From Gallionella capsiferriformans ES-2 (lineage in GTDB: Bacteria; Pseudomonadota; Gammaproteobacteria; Burkholderiales; Gallionellaceae), in contig NC_014394.1 of NCBI RefSeq assembly GCF_000145255.1, forward strand, positions 682,001-746,000: DNA of 64,000 nucleotides, written 5' to 3'. The first letter of the stretch is position 1. Every line of letters starts with the position of its first letter. A model generated the notes under the pieces. It was not told where the DNA came from and searched no databases. It saw only the letters and a list, made by a program, of their open reading frames with translations. The translations under genes were made by a program, and so were the position numbers. Shown piece by piece: positions 19,917 through 28,583 of the stretch.

Positions 19917-22286
19917 ATGAAACTGAGCCTGTGGCCAACGCCTTTTTACTATAAATTCGAAGAAGATTTAGAGGCTTTCGACAGCGAGCCTTGTCTGATC
20001 ATTGCTACTGACGGGCAGGAGTATTTTGGCGACCTGATGCGTTTTGCGCCTGAAGAGGGCGTATTTAAGATTCAACCTTTTAACGGGGGAATTTCGAGAC
20101 TGAAGGAAGAGTCGGTCAATTACCTGAGGCTGTTGCATCCGGTACACCTGATTAAAATTTCCGGCCTGATCAACGAAACCCATGCTGTTTTTGGCGCGTC
20201 CGAGAAGCAGGCGTGCTCGATCGTGTTTGTCAACGATAAACGGCTGGACGGGGAAACCGTCGGATTCGCCATCGATAAAACCGGGCTTTACCTGTTTTTG
20301 GTGCATACCGATGATTCGGTGATCCGCTGCTTTATTCCGGCCGTTTCAATTAAACACTACCAGATAGGCAAGAAAATCGGTCAGATGCTGATCGAGGAAA
20401 AAATTGCCACGCACAAGGAAATCAACTCCGGTCTCGAGAAGCAGGAGCAGATGCGTCATCAGCGCCTGGGTGAGTATCTGACCAATGAGCAGATCGTCAG
20501 CTCCGAGCAACTGGTTGCCGCATTGGGGCGACAGTCGGGCACGGTGTTGAAACTGGGCGACATGCTGGTCAATGAAAACCTGATTACACATGAGGTATTG
20601 CAAGAAGCGCTCGCTAAACAGCGCACGGATAAAAAAGTTGCCTTGGGCGAAATTTTGATCAACATGGGGGTCGTGAACACGGAAGTCGTGCAGAGCATGC
20701 TGGCCAAAAAACTCGGCATTCCCTTTGTCAACGTACGGAAATTTTTTGTCGAGCCGTCGACCTTTCATCTGGTGCCGATCAATTTCGTCACTAAATATTC
20801 TATTTTGCCGCTCTATCACACGGATCACTCGCTGATCGTGGCGATGGAGAATCCCCTGCTCTGGGAGCCGCTCAATGAATTGCGCGTCATCACCCATCTG
20901 ACTGTCGTGCCGGTGCTGGCGGCGCGCGAGGATATTGTTTTTGTTATCAATGAATTGCGCAACGAGAAAACCAGCCGGCAGAGGATAGACGAGCTGGCTG
21001 TCGGTATGACCTTCGATGGGGGCGGGGAGGAGTCGGGTGAGGAGTTGGTTGCTGAAACCGACAATACCCTGGTGGGACTGGTCAATAAGATGATGCTGGA
21101 CGCTTACGATCAGGGGGTGTCGGATATCCACATCGAAACCTACCCCGATAAGCGCAACACGCAGGTCAGGTTTCGCCGTGACGGAGTGATCAGCAAGTAT
21201 TTCGAGTTTCCGCCGGCCTTTAAAAAGGCGCTGATTTCCAGAATCAAGATCATGGCGAAACTCGATATTTCCGAGCGCCGCCGCCCGCAGGACGGCAAAA
21301 TTGAACTCAAACTAAGCCAGGATCATAAAGTCGAATTTCGCGTCGCGACCGTGCCGACGGCCAACGGACTCGAAGACGTCGTCTTGCGCGTACTGACAGG
21401 GGCTAAGCCCATGCCGCTGGAACTGATTGGGCTGCCGGCCGATGTATTGGCACGCATGAAGGAGCTGGCTGTAAGGCCATACGGGCTTTTCCTGATTTGC
21501 GGGCCGACCGGGTCGGGTAAGACGACGACCCTGCATTCGGTGCTCGGGTTGATCAATTCACCTGATCGTAAGATCTGGACCGCGGAGGATCCGATTGAAA
21601 TCACCCAGGAGGGGCTGCGCCAGGTTCAGATCAACGCAAATATCGGCTGGACCTTTGCCGCTGCCATGCGCAGCTTCTTGCGCGCCGATCCCGACGTCAT
21701 CATGGTCGGTGAAATACGCGATATCGAGACGGCAAAAATCGCTATTCAGGCATCGCTCACCGGACATATGGTGTTTTCTACCTTGCACACCAACAGTGCG
21801 GCTGAGAGTCTGGTGAGACTGCTCGATCTGGGGATGGATCCGTTTAACTTTTCCGATGCGCTGGTAGGCATCCTGGCGCAACGCCTGACACGGCGCTACT
21901 GTCAGGAATGCCGGGAAATTTATACCGCGACCGATGAAGAAATTCAGGCGCTGGCGGAGGAATATTGCACAGGAACACCGCAGCTTCCCGAGCAAGTGAT
22001 ACAGAACTGGCGAAAAAACTATCTCAATACGGAAGGGAAATTTTCTCTGTACGCGGCACACGGCTGTCGCGAGTGCGAAGGTTCAGGCTACAAGGGGCGG
22101 GTGGGGCTGTACGAATTGCTGGAGGCAACGCCCCCCATTAAAAAGCTGATTCAACATCAGGGAACGGTAGAGCAAATTCAGACGGTCGCCGCCGGGCAGT
22201 GTCTGCGCACCTTAAAGCAGGCCGGTATTGAACTTGTGTTGCAAGGACAGACGAATATTTTGCAGATCCGGTCCGTGTGCAATTAG
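19917..22286 (+). CDS. GspE/PilB-type secretion ATPase with MshEN domain
   Basis: A 789-residue ATPase of the type II secretion/type IV pilus class. After an unusual N-terminal part of about 150 residues there is an MshEN-like region (IGQMLIEEKIATHKEINSGLEKQ and repeats of LGDMLVNENLITHEVLQEAL, about 155-260), which in homologues can bind cyclic-di-GMP. The motor domain follows: Walker A GPTGSGKTTTLHS near 528, Walker B DPDVIMVGEIRD near 592, the His-box HMVFSTLHTN, and a zinc site of two CxxC pairs (CQEC near 661, CREC near 717). ATG at 19917 has GAGGA six bases upstream. No pilin, secretin or gspF gene is adjacent, so its machine is elsewhere. Confidence 0.88.
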   Translation: MKLSLWPTPFYYKFEEDLEAFDSEPCLIIATDGQEYFGDLMRFAPEEGVFKIQPFNGGISRLKEESVNYLRLLHPVHLIKISGLINETHAVFGASEKQACSIVFVNDKRLDGETVGFAIDKTGLYLFLVHTDDSVIRCFIPAVSIKHYQIGKKIGQMLIEEKIATHKEINSGLEKQEQMRHQRLGEYLTNEQIVSSEQLVAALGRQSGTVLKLGDMLVNENLITHEVLQEALAKQRTDKKVALGEILINMGVVNTEVVQSMLAKKLGIPFVNVRKFFVEPSTFHLVPINFVTKYSILPLYHTDHSLIVAMENPLLWEPLNELRVITHLTVVPVLAAREDIVFVINELRNEKTSRQRIDELAVGMTFDGGGEESGEELVAETDNTLVGLVNKMMLDAYDQGVSDIHIETYPDKRNTQVRFRRDGVISKYFEFPPAFKKALISRIKIMAKLDISERRRPQDGKIELKLSQDHKVEFRVATVPTANGLEDVVLRVLTGAKPMPLELIGLPADVLARMKELAVRPYGLFLICGPTGSGKTTTLHSVLGLINSPDRKIWTAEDPIEITQEGLRQVQINANIGWTFAAAMRSFLRADPDVIMVGEIRDIETAKIAIQASLTGHMVFSTLHTNSAAESLVRLLDLGMDPFNFSDALVGILAQRLTRRYCQECREIYTATDEEIQALAEEYCTGTPQLPEQVIQNWRKNYLNTEGKFSLYAAHGCRECEGSGYKGRVGLYELLEATPPIKKLIQHQGTVEQIQTVAAGQCLRTLKQAGIELVLQGQTNILQIRSVCN

Positions 22287-22389
22287 CGCCGGGTGCCAGG
22301 GTATGCGACGCATAAAGTTGGAGCATCGGTGCCGGACGCGTTAAAATCCATACCTGCTATTTTTTTGGCTTTTTGCCGCGAATGAATCC

Positions 22390-23259
22390 ATGAAATTTTG
22401 TCTGGCTTGCCAACGACCCTTTACCAATACCGACTGGCTCTGTCCCGCCTGCGGACAGGCGCCGTCCGGGCGCGGTGGCTTTATGGCGTTCGCTCCGGCT
22501 TTAGCCGAGCAGAACGACGGGTTTAATCCCGATACCTTCCAGCGCTACGCAGCGGTTGAGGCCGGCCACTTCTGGTTTATTGCCCGCAATGCGATTTTGC
22601 AGGACTGCATGACGCGCTATTTTCCCGTTCGTCAAAATATTCTGGAGATAGGCTGCGGCACCGGTTTCGTGCTGGCGGGTACAAGACGGATTTATCCGGA
22701 TGCAGCGCTCTCTGGCAGCGACATTTTCACCGAGGGGCTCGAGTTTGCCAAACAACGCGTGCCGACGGCCACTTTGTTTCAGATGGATGCCTGTGCGATT
22801 CCGTTTCGCGATGAGTTTGACCTGATAGGCAGTTTTGATGTGCTCGAACATATCGAGGACGATCAGGCAGCGCTAGTGCAGATGTATCAGGCCTGTCAGA
22901 CAGGCGGCGGGCTGATCTTGACCGTGCCGCAGCATCGCTGGTTGTGGAGCAGCACGGACGATTATGCCCATCACAAGCGCCGCTATACGCGTGCCGAACT
23001 GCTGGAGCGCGTGACCCGCGCCGGATTCAAAGTCGAGTATGCAGGCTCCTTTGTGGCGCTTTTGTTGCCGGTCATGCTGGCCTCCCGTCTGTTGCAAAAA
23101 TCGGCTGATGCCGCGGATCAGATGGATGCCGGATTTAAAATCGGCAAGCTGGCCAATACGCTCTTAGGGGGCGTGATGAAGGTGGAGCGCTGGTTGATCG
23201 CGTGCGGTATTTCATTCCCGCTTGGCGGGTCATTGTTGCTGGTAGCCAGGAAAGTATGA
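22390..23259 (+). CDS. Class I SAM-dependent methyltransferase with N-terminal zinc ribbon
   Basis: A 289-residue protein. Residues 1-22 form a zinc ribbon (CLAC and CPAC pairs). The Rossmann fold starts at ILEIGCGTGFVLAG (about residue 80) with the acidic loop SGSDIF, then FDLIGSFDVLEHIEDDQAAL. The C-terminal part has a hydrophobic stretch (VALLLPVMLASRLL). It overlaps arnT by the four bases ATGA and therefore heads the L-Ara4N cluster; modification of a lipid or sugar intermediate is a plausible but unproven role. Confidence 0.8.
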   Translation: MKFCLACQRPFTNTDWLCPACGQAPSGRGGFMAFAPALAEQNDGFNPDTFQRYAAVEAGHFWFIARNAILQDCMTRYFPVRQNILEIGCGTGFVLAGTRRIYPDAALSGSDIFTEGLEFAKQRVPTATLFQMDACAIPFRDEFDLIGSFDVLEHIEDDQAALVQMYQACQTGGGLILTVPQHRWLWSSTDDYAHHKRRYTRAELLERVTRAGFKVEYAGSFVALLLPVMLASRLLQKSADAADQMDAGFKIGKLANTLLGGVMKVERWLIACGISFPLGGSLLLVARKV

Positions 23260-24935
23260 TGAGTCTTTTTGCGAGCAGGAAATTGTGGTGGCTGGTGGCG
23301 GTGGTCGGGGTGATCTGGTTTGCCAATCTTGAATATCGTACGTTGATTAAACCCGATGAAGGGCGCTATGCCGAGATTCCGCGCGAGATGGTGGCCTCCG
23401 GCGACTGGGTGACCCCGCGGCTGAATAATTTAAAGTATTTCGAAAAGCCGCCGCTGCAATACTGGGCGACGGCTGCCGCCTATACCGTGTTTGGCGAGCA
23501 TCAGTGGACATCGCGCCTGTGGGCCGGGCTGACGGGCTTTGCGGGGATTTTTCTGGTCTGGTTCGCAGGTTCGCGCCTGTTCGGGCGTGAGACGGCCGGC
23601 TTTGCGGCGGTGCTGCTGTCCGGCAGTATGCTGTATGTGATGATGAGCCATATCAATACGCTCGATATGGGCGTGACGTTTTTCATTACGCTGGGGATTT
23701 TTTCCCTGCTGCTGGGGCAGAGTGCGACCGATGTCAGGCAGCGGCGTAACTGGATGCTGCTGGCGTGGGCCGGCATGGCGCTGGCGGTCCTGTCCAAAGG
23801 CTTGATGGGCATTATTTTGCCGGGCACGGCGGTGTTTATCTATTGCTTGGTGCAGCGCGACTTTACGGTGTTAAAGCGCATGCACTGGTTGGCCGGTATA
23901 TCGGTTTTCCTGCTGATTACCGCGCCCTGGTTTTATCTGGTGATGAAGGCGAATCCCGAATTTTTCGGCCGCTTCTTTATCTACGAGCATTACACGCGCT
24001 TCACCACGAAGGACTTGGGACGCTATCAGCCGTGGTATTACTTTGTGCCGGTGTTGCTGGCCGGTATGCTGCCCTGGACGGTGCTGATGATCGATGCGGT
24101 GCTGCGTGCCGTTTTTGGTGCTAAAGCGCCGATGCTCGCAGGCGAGCGTCCGTTTAATGCCGCGCGATTTTTGCTGGTCTGGGCGGTCTTCATCTACTGT
24201 TTCTTCTCTATTTCCGGATCCAAACTACCCTCTTATCTGTTGCCGATGTTTCCGGCGCTGGTGCTATTGATGGGGCAGCGTCTGGTGCAAATGCGCGAGC
24301 GCGTGTTGTTCTGGCAAGTCTCGCCCATCGTGCCGGTCGCAATCGCCTTTTTAGTGCTGGCGCTCAATGTGGACCGCTTTGCCGACACGCCGACACAGAT
24401 TGCCCTGTATCCGGAATACCGGCCCTGGCTGGTGGCGGCCTCTTTAATGCTGTTGTTGAGCCAGTTGTCAGGCATGGCGCTGTTGTGGCGCAACAAGAAG
24501 TGGCCCGCGGTGCTGGTGTTGTCCTTGGGGACGCTGCTGTCCGTGCAACTGGGGGTGTCAGGCTACAATACGCTGGCGGGCGAGCGTTCTGCGAAACATA
24601 TCGCGGAGGCGATCCGCGCCGAGGTCAAACCCGACATCCCGTTTTATTCGGTGCTGACCTACGAGCAGACCTTGCCCTTTTATTTACAGCGTACCTTTAC
24701 CCTGGTCCAGTTCCAGGATGAAATGGACTTCGGTATTAAACAGGAGCCTGAGCGTTGGATTCCGACCTTGGACGATTTTTTGCCGGTCTGGGAGGCGCAA
24801 GCCGAAGCGCTGGCCATCATGCCGCTGTATGCTTACCCTCAATTGCAACAAATGGCGGAATCCGCATCGGGCAAAAAATTAGCCATGAAAATCATCTTTC
24901 AGGACGGCCAATATATCGTGGTGAAAAAAATATGA
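23256..24935 (+). CDS. arnT: ArnT-like glycosyltransferase (GT83), lipid A L-Ara4N transferase
   Basis: Polytopic inner-membrane glycosyltransferase of 559 residues that moves a sugar from undecaprenyl phosphate to lipid A. The periplasmic active-site loop has the family signature KPDEGRYAEIPREMVASGDWVTPRLN (described here in part: D-E-G-R-Y at about 34-38), followed by many hydrophobic segments and a C-terminal periplasmic domain. ATG at 23256 overlaps the upstream stop. The neighbouring arnB, arnC, arnA-type and arnD genes make L-Ara4N the likely donor sugar. Confidence 0.87.
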   Translation: MMSLFASRKLWWLVAVVGVIWFANLEYRTLIKPDEGRYAEIPREMVASGDWVTPRLNNLKYFEKPPLQYWATAAAYTVFGEHQWTSRLWAGLTGFAGIFLVWFAGSRLFGRETAGFAAVLLSGSMLYVMMSHINTLDMGVTFFITLGIFSLLLGQSATDVRQRRNWMLLAWAGMALAVLSKGLMGIILPGTAVFIYCLVQRDFTVLKRMHWLAGISVFLLITAPWFYLVMKANPEFFGRFFIYEHYTRFTTKDLGRYQPWYYFVPVLLAGMLPWTVLMIDAVLRAVFGAKAPMLAGERPFNAARFLLVWAVFIYCFFSISGSKLPSYLLPMFPALVLLMGQRLVQMRERVLFWQVSPIVPVAIAFLVLALNVDRFADTPTQIALYPEYRPWLVAASLMLLLSQLSGMALLWRNKKWPAVLVLSLGTLLSVQLGVSGYNTLAGERSAKHIAEAIRAEVKPDIPFYSVLTYEQTLPFYLQRTFTLVQFQDEMDFGIKQEPERWIPTLDDFLPVWEAQAEALAIMPLYAYPQLQQMAESASGKKLAMKIIFQDGQYIVVKKI

Positions 24936-25303
24936 ATCTGGTTAGCTTTAGCATGATTATGGCGGGGGTGATGCTCAATGCGGCCGCCCAGATCCTGATG
25001 AAAACAGGGACGAATTCGATCGGCTATTTCGATTTTAGTCTCGCCAACGTCGTGCCGATCGGCTGGCGGCTGGCGACGGAACCCCATATCGTCGGCGCGA
25101 TGGTCTGCTACGTGTTTGGCGTGGTGATCTGGATACTTGCGTTGTCGCGCGTACAGGTCAGTATCGCCTACCCTTTGCTGTCGATGGGCTATGTGGTGAA
25201 TGCTGTTGCGGCCTGGTATTTATTTAACGAGTCCTTCAATCCTGCCAAAGTGATCGGCATGGGCGTGATTATTCTCGGTGTTGTCATTATTTCGCGAGCC
25301 TGA
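24932..25303 (+). CDS. SMR-type flippase subunit, ArnE/ArnF-like
   Basis: A 123-residue, four-helix membrane protein of the EamA/small multidrug resistance type. Helices lie at about 3-20, 38-58 (partly amphipathic), 60-80 and 95-120; the VQVSIAYPLLSMGYVVNAVAAW segment resembles ArnE/ArnF. In the known pathway ArnE and ArnF together flip undecaprenyl-phosphate-L-Ara4N across the inner membrane. Only one such gene is present here, so it may work as a homodimer. The ATG overlaps the arnT stop (ATGA). Confidence 0.8.
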   Translation: MNLVSFSMIMAGVMLNAAAQILMKTGTNSIGYFDFSLANVVPIGWRLATEPHIVGAMVCYVFGVVIWILALSRVQVSIAYPLLSMGYVVNAVAAWYLFNESFNPAKVIGMGVIILGVVIISRA

Positions 25304-25304
25304 T

Positions 25305-26426
25305 ATGAACAATAGCTTCCTGCCTTTTTCCAAACCGACGATTGATGAGGCGACAATCGCCTCCGTTGCCGATACTCTGCGTTCCGGCTGGATCACCAGC
25401 GGCCCCAAGGTCATCGAATTCGAAAAACAACTCTCAGCCTACTTTGGCGGTCGTCCGGTTCGTACCTTCAATTCCGGCACCTGCACCATGGAGATTGCGC
25501 TGCGTATCGCCGGAATCGGTGCCGGGGATGAAGTCATCACCACGCCGATATCGTGGATGGCGACCTCCAATGTGATCCTCGAAGTCGGCGCGACCCCGGT
25601 GTTTGCCGATATCGATCCTGTGACCCGTAACATTGATCTTGATCTCGTAGAAGCTGCGATTACCCCGAAAACCCGCGCGATTATTCCGGTGTATCTGGCT
25701 GGCCGTCCGCTCGATATGGATCGTTTGTATGCCATTGCGGCCAAATATAAATTGCGCGTGATCGAAGACGCCGCGCAAGCCATCGGTTCGACCTGGCGTG
25801 GACGTCCTATCGGATCCTTCGGTGATTTCGTCTCGTTCAGCTTTCAGGCGAATAAAAACATCACGACCTCCGAAGGCGGTTGTCTGGTATTGAATACGCC
25901 GGAAGAGGTGGTGCTTGCCGAAAAATACCGCTTGCAAGGCGTAACGCGCAGCGGTTGGGACGGCATCGATGTCGATGTGCTCGGCGGCAAGTACAACATG
26001 ACCGATATCGCCGCGGCGATCGGGTTGGGGCAATTCTCCCATTTGGATGACATTACCTCGCATCGACGCGCGCTGGCGCAACACTATTTCAAGGTGCTGG
26101 GGCCGGATTTCGAAGCTCGCACTGGTGCGCAATTGCCGCCTGCCGAATTTGAAAACACCAACTGGCATCTGTTCCAGATCGTGCTGCCCGATACCATCAC
26201 GCGCGCTCAGTTTATGGAGCGCATGAAGGCTTTTAATATCGGTGTAGGCTTTCATTACGCCCCGATTCACCTGTTCACCCTGTACCGCGAGCTGGGTTTC
26301 AAGGAAGGCATGTTCCCGATTGCCGAGCACGTCGGACGTCAGATCGTCTCGCTGCCGATGTATTATTCATTGACCAAGGCAGATGTGGAACGCACCTGCG
26401 CTGCAATGCTTGCGGTGCTGGGGTAA
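25305..26426 (+). CDS. arnB: ArnB-like aminotransferase (DegT/DnrJ/EryC1 family)
   Basis: PLP-dependent sugar aminotransferase of 373 residues that, in the L-Ara4N pathway, converts UDP-4-keto-pentose to UDP-L-Ara4N. Visible family blocks: SGWITSGPKVIEFE, NSGTCTMEIALRI, VIEDAAQAIGSTW, and the Schiff-base lysine in SFSFQANKNITTSEGG. The ATG at 25305 is one base beyond the preceding stop; the frame is open slightly upstream inside the flippase gene. The operon context makes ArnB more likely than other DegT-family roles. Confidence 0.88.
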   Translation: MNNSFLPFSKPTIDEATIASVADTLRSGWITSGPKVIEFEKQLSAYFGGRPVRTFNSGTCTMEIALRIAGIGAGDEVITTPISWMATSNVILEVGATPVFADIDPVTRNIDLDLVEAAITPKTRAIIPVYLAGRPLDMDRLYAIAAKYKLRVIEDAAQAIGSTWRGRPIGSFGDFVSFSFQANKNITTSEGGCLVLNTPEEVVLAEKYRLQGVTRSGWDGIDVDVLGGKYNMTDIAAAIGLGQFSHLDDITSHRRALAQHYFKVLGPDFEARTGAQLPPAEFENTNWHLFQIVLPDTITRAQFMERMKAFNIGVGFHYAPIHLFTLYRELGFKEGMFPIAEHVGRQIVSLPMYYSLTKADVERTCAAMLAVLG

Positions 26427-26542
26427 TTCTGCGGGACACCCCGTTGTTGCACGATTAAAATGGGCTATTCCGTGCCTGCGTTAACATCACCGGCAATCTG
26501 ACACGGCGCGCAATTATTTTGAATTTATCAGCTCACACGCCT

Positions 26543-27553
26543 ATGCGCATCCTTCATTTAATCAGGCGATTGCGCGAGCTTGGCAGCAAACCCTGCCATG
26601 AAGACCGGCTGCTGCGCGGCTGGAGCCAGATCGCTTCGTACGACAGAAAAAATAGCCCGGCGGATAATTTTTTCCCGGCGGCGGTGCGCGCCGAATTGCC
26701 CGCCATCGAAGCTGAACTGACCGGCTTGGCGAAGCTGCACGGCGAATATCCGGCAGGCGAGGGCGTTGCGCGGCTGCTGGTTGAACTCGCTGACGGTCAG
26801 ATGGTAGAGAGCGTATTGCTGCCGCGCGGCGGACTGTGCATCTCGACGCAGGTGGGCTGTGCGGTGGGGTGTGTGTTTTGCATGAGCGGTCGCAACGGCC
26901 TGATCCGCCAGTTGGGTAGCGCGGAAATTGTCGCTCAGGTCGTGCTCGCGCGCCGCCGCCGCGAGGTGAGCAAAGTCGTGTTCATGGGCATGGGGGAGCC
27001 GGCCCACAATCTCGATAACGTGCTGGAGGCGATCCAGTTGCTCGGCACGCAGGGCAATATCGGCCACAAGAATCTGGTTTTTTCAACCGTGGGCGATTTG
27101 CGCGTTTTCGAGCGTCTGCCGACGGAGACCGTCAAACCGGCCCTTGCCCTTTCTCTGCACACGACCGATGCCATCTTGCGCGCCAGACTGTTGCCCAGCG
27201 CGCCGGTCATCGCGATCGAGGAGTTGGTTTCGCTGGCAGAACACTATGCGCGGATAACCTCTTATCCCGTTCAATACCAGTGGACACTGATTGAGGGCGT
27301 TAACGACAGTGATGCGGAGTTGGACGGAATCGTCCGGCTGCTGGCCGGTAAGTATGCGGTGATGAATTTCATCCCGTTCAACGAAGTGGACGGGCTGGAC
27401 TATCGTCGTCCATCCACGGAGCGCATTGCTGCAATGGCGTATGCGCTGAAGCGGCAAGGGGTTCTGGTTAAAATACGCGATTCTGCCGGGCAGGAAATCG
27501 AAGGGGCATGCGGGCAGTTGCGCGCGCGGGCCATCAGGCAATCTATAAATTAG
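26543..27553 (+). CDS. RlmN/Cfr-family radical SAM methyltransferase-like protein
   Basis: A 336-residue radical SAM protein. The cluster motif is C-A-V-G-C-V-F-C inside STQVGCAVGCVFCMSG, and the family's second catalytic cysteine appears in EGACGQL near the C-terminus; FMGMGEPAHNLDNV and FSTVGDLRVFERLP are also RlmN-like. Known members methylate C2 (RlmN) or C8 (Cfr) of A2503 in 23S rRNA. The N-terminus is shorter than standard RlmN. I use the ATG at 26543 (MRILHLIRRLRELG); an in-frame TTG at 26519 is the alternative, neither with a clear ribosome binding site. Its location inside the arn cluster is odd and may point to a different substrate. Confidence 0.8.
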   Translation: MRILHLIRRLRELGSKPCHEDRLLRGWSQIASYDRKNSPADNFFPAAVRAELPAIEAELTGLAKLHGEYPAGEGVARLLVELADGQMVESVLLPRGGLCISTQVGCAVGCVFCMSGRNGLIRQLGSAEIVAQVVLARRRREVSKVVFMGMGEPAHNLDNVLEAIQLLGTQGNIGHKNLVFSTVGDLRVFERLPTETVKPALALSLHTTDAILRARLLPSAPVIAIEELVSLAEHYARITSYPVQYQWTLIEGVNDSDAELDGIVRLLAGKYAVMNFIPFNEVDGLDYRRPSTERIAAMAYALKRQGVLVKIRDSAGQEIEGACGQLRARAIRQSIN

Positions 27554-27601
27554 TGCGCCGCGATTTCGCGAATTTTACCCTGTGCGGTAGAATGCCGTCC
27601 T

Positions 27602-28546
27602 ATGAATACCATACAACTTTCCGTCGTTATTCCTGTTTACAACGAAGAGGCGGGGCTGCAGACCCTGTTTGACCGCCTGTATCCGGCACTCGACACGCTG
27701 GGCATTAGTTACGAGGTCGTTTTTATCAATGACGGCAGCCGCGACCGTTCCGCTGCGCTATTGCGCGAGCAGTTCCAAAAGCGTGCGGATGTGACGCGTG
27801 TGGTGCTGTTTAACGGCAATTTCGGTCAGCATATGGCGATCATGGCGGGCTTCGAGCAGTCGCGCGGGCAGCGCGTCGTCACGCTGGATGCCGACTTGCA
27901 AAATCCGCCCGAAGATATCGGCCTGTTGCTGGCTAAAATGGATGAGGGGCACGACTATGTCGGCTCGATCCGTCGTCAGCGCAACGATAGCTGGTGGCGG
28001 CATGTGGCATCCCGTGCGATGAACAATTTGCGCGAGCGGATCACCCGCATCAAAATGACCGATCAGGGGTGTATGTTCCGCGCTTACAGTCGGGATATCA
28101 TCAATGCAATCAACAGCTGCCACGAGGTGAATACCTTTATTCCCGCGTTAGCATATAGCTTTGCGCGCAATCCGGCTGAAGTGGTCGTCGGACACGACGA
28201 GCGACTGGCTGGGGAGTCGAAATATTCGCTCTACAGTCTGATTCGCTTGAATTTTGATCTGATGACCGGATTTTCGCTGGTGCCGCTGCAGATGTTTTCG
28301 ATGGCCGGTATGCTCATCTCCGTTTTTTCCGGCCTGTTCTTCGTGTTTCTGGTGGTGCGCCGTCTGATTATCGGCCCCGAGGCGGAAGGGCTGTTTACGC
28401 TGTTCGCGCTGGTATTCTTCATGATCGGCATCACCTTGTTTGGTATCGGTCTGCTGGGCGAGTATGTCGGACGCATCTACCAGCAGGTGCGTCACCGCCC
28501 GCGCTATCTGGTCGAAGCGGTATTGGAAAGCAGGAGTGAGGATTGA
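27602..28546 (+). CDS. arnC: Undecaprenyl-phosphate 4-deoxy-4-formamido-L-arabinose transferase ArnC
   Basis: GT2 glycosyltransferase of 314 residues. The catalytic domain has SVVIPVYNEEAGL, VVFINDGSRDRS, VTLDADLQNPPEDI (DxD-type metal site) and DQGCMFRAYSRDI. Two C-terminal membrane helices (about residues 233-258 and 268-292) anchor it at the inner membrane. It transfers formylated L-Ara4N to undecaprenyl phosphate. Spacing and partners (arnB upstream, arnA halves and arnD downstream) support ArnC rather than another GT2 enzyme such as DpmA/GtrB. Confidence 0.88.
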   Translation: MNTIQLSVVIPVYNEEAGLQTLFDRLYPALDTLGISYEVVFINDGSRDRSAALLREQFQKRADVTRVVLFNGNFGQHMAIMAGFEQSRGQRVVTLDADLQNPPEDIGLLLAKMDEGHDYVGSIRRQRNDSWWRHVASRAMNNLRERITRIKMTDQGCMFRAYSRDIINAINSCHEVNTFIPALAYSFARNPAEVVVGHDERLAGESKYSLYSLIRLNFDLMTGFSLVPLQMFSMAGMLISVFSGLFFVFLVVRRLIIGPEAEGLFTLFALVFFMIGITLFGIGLLGEYVGRIYQQVRHRPRYLVEAVLESRSED

Positions 28547-28583
28547 GGAACGAAGTTCGAGTTAAAACAGGGGGTGAAAATTA

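Noticed and set aside
25434..26330. Long 298-residue frame antisense to arnB
   Set aside because: Typical shadow of a GC-rich gene; the plus-strand protein has complete family motifs.
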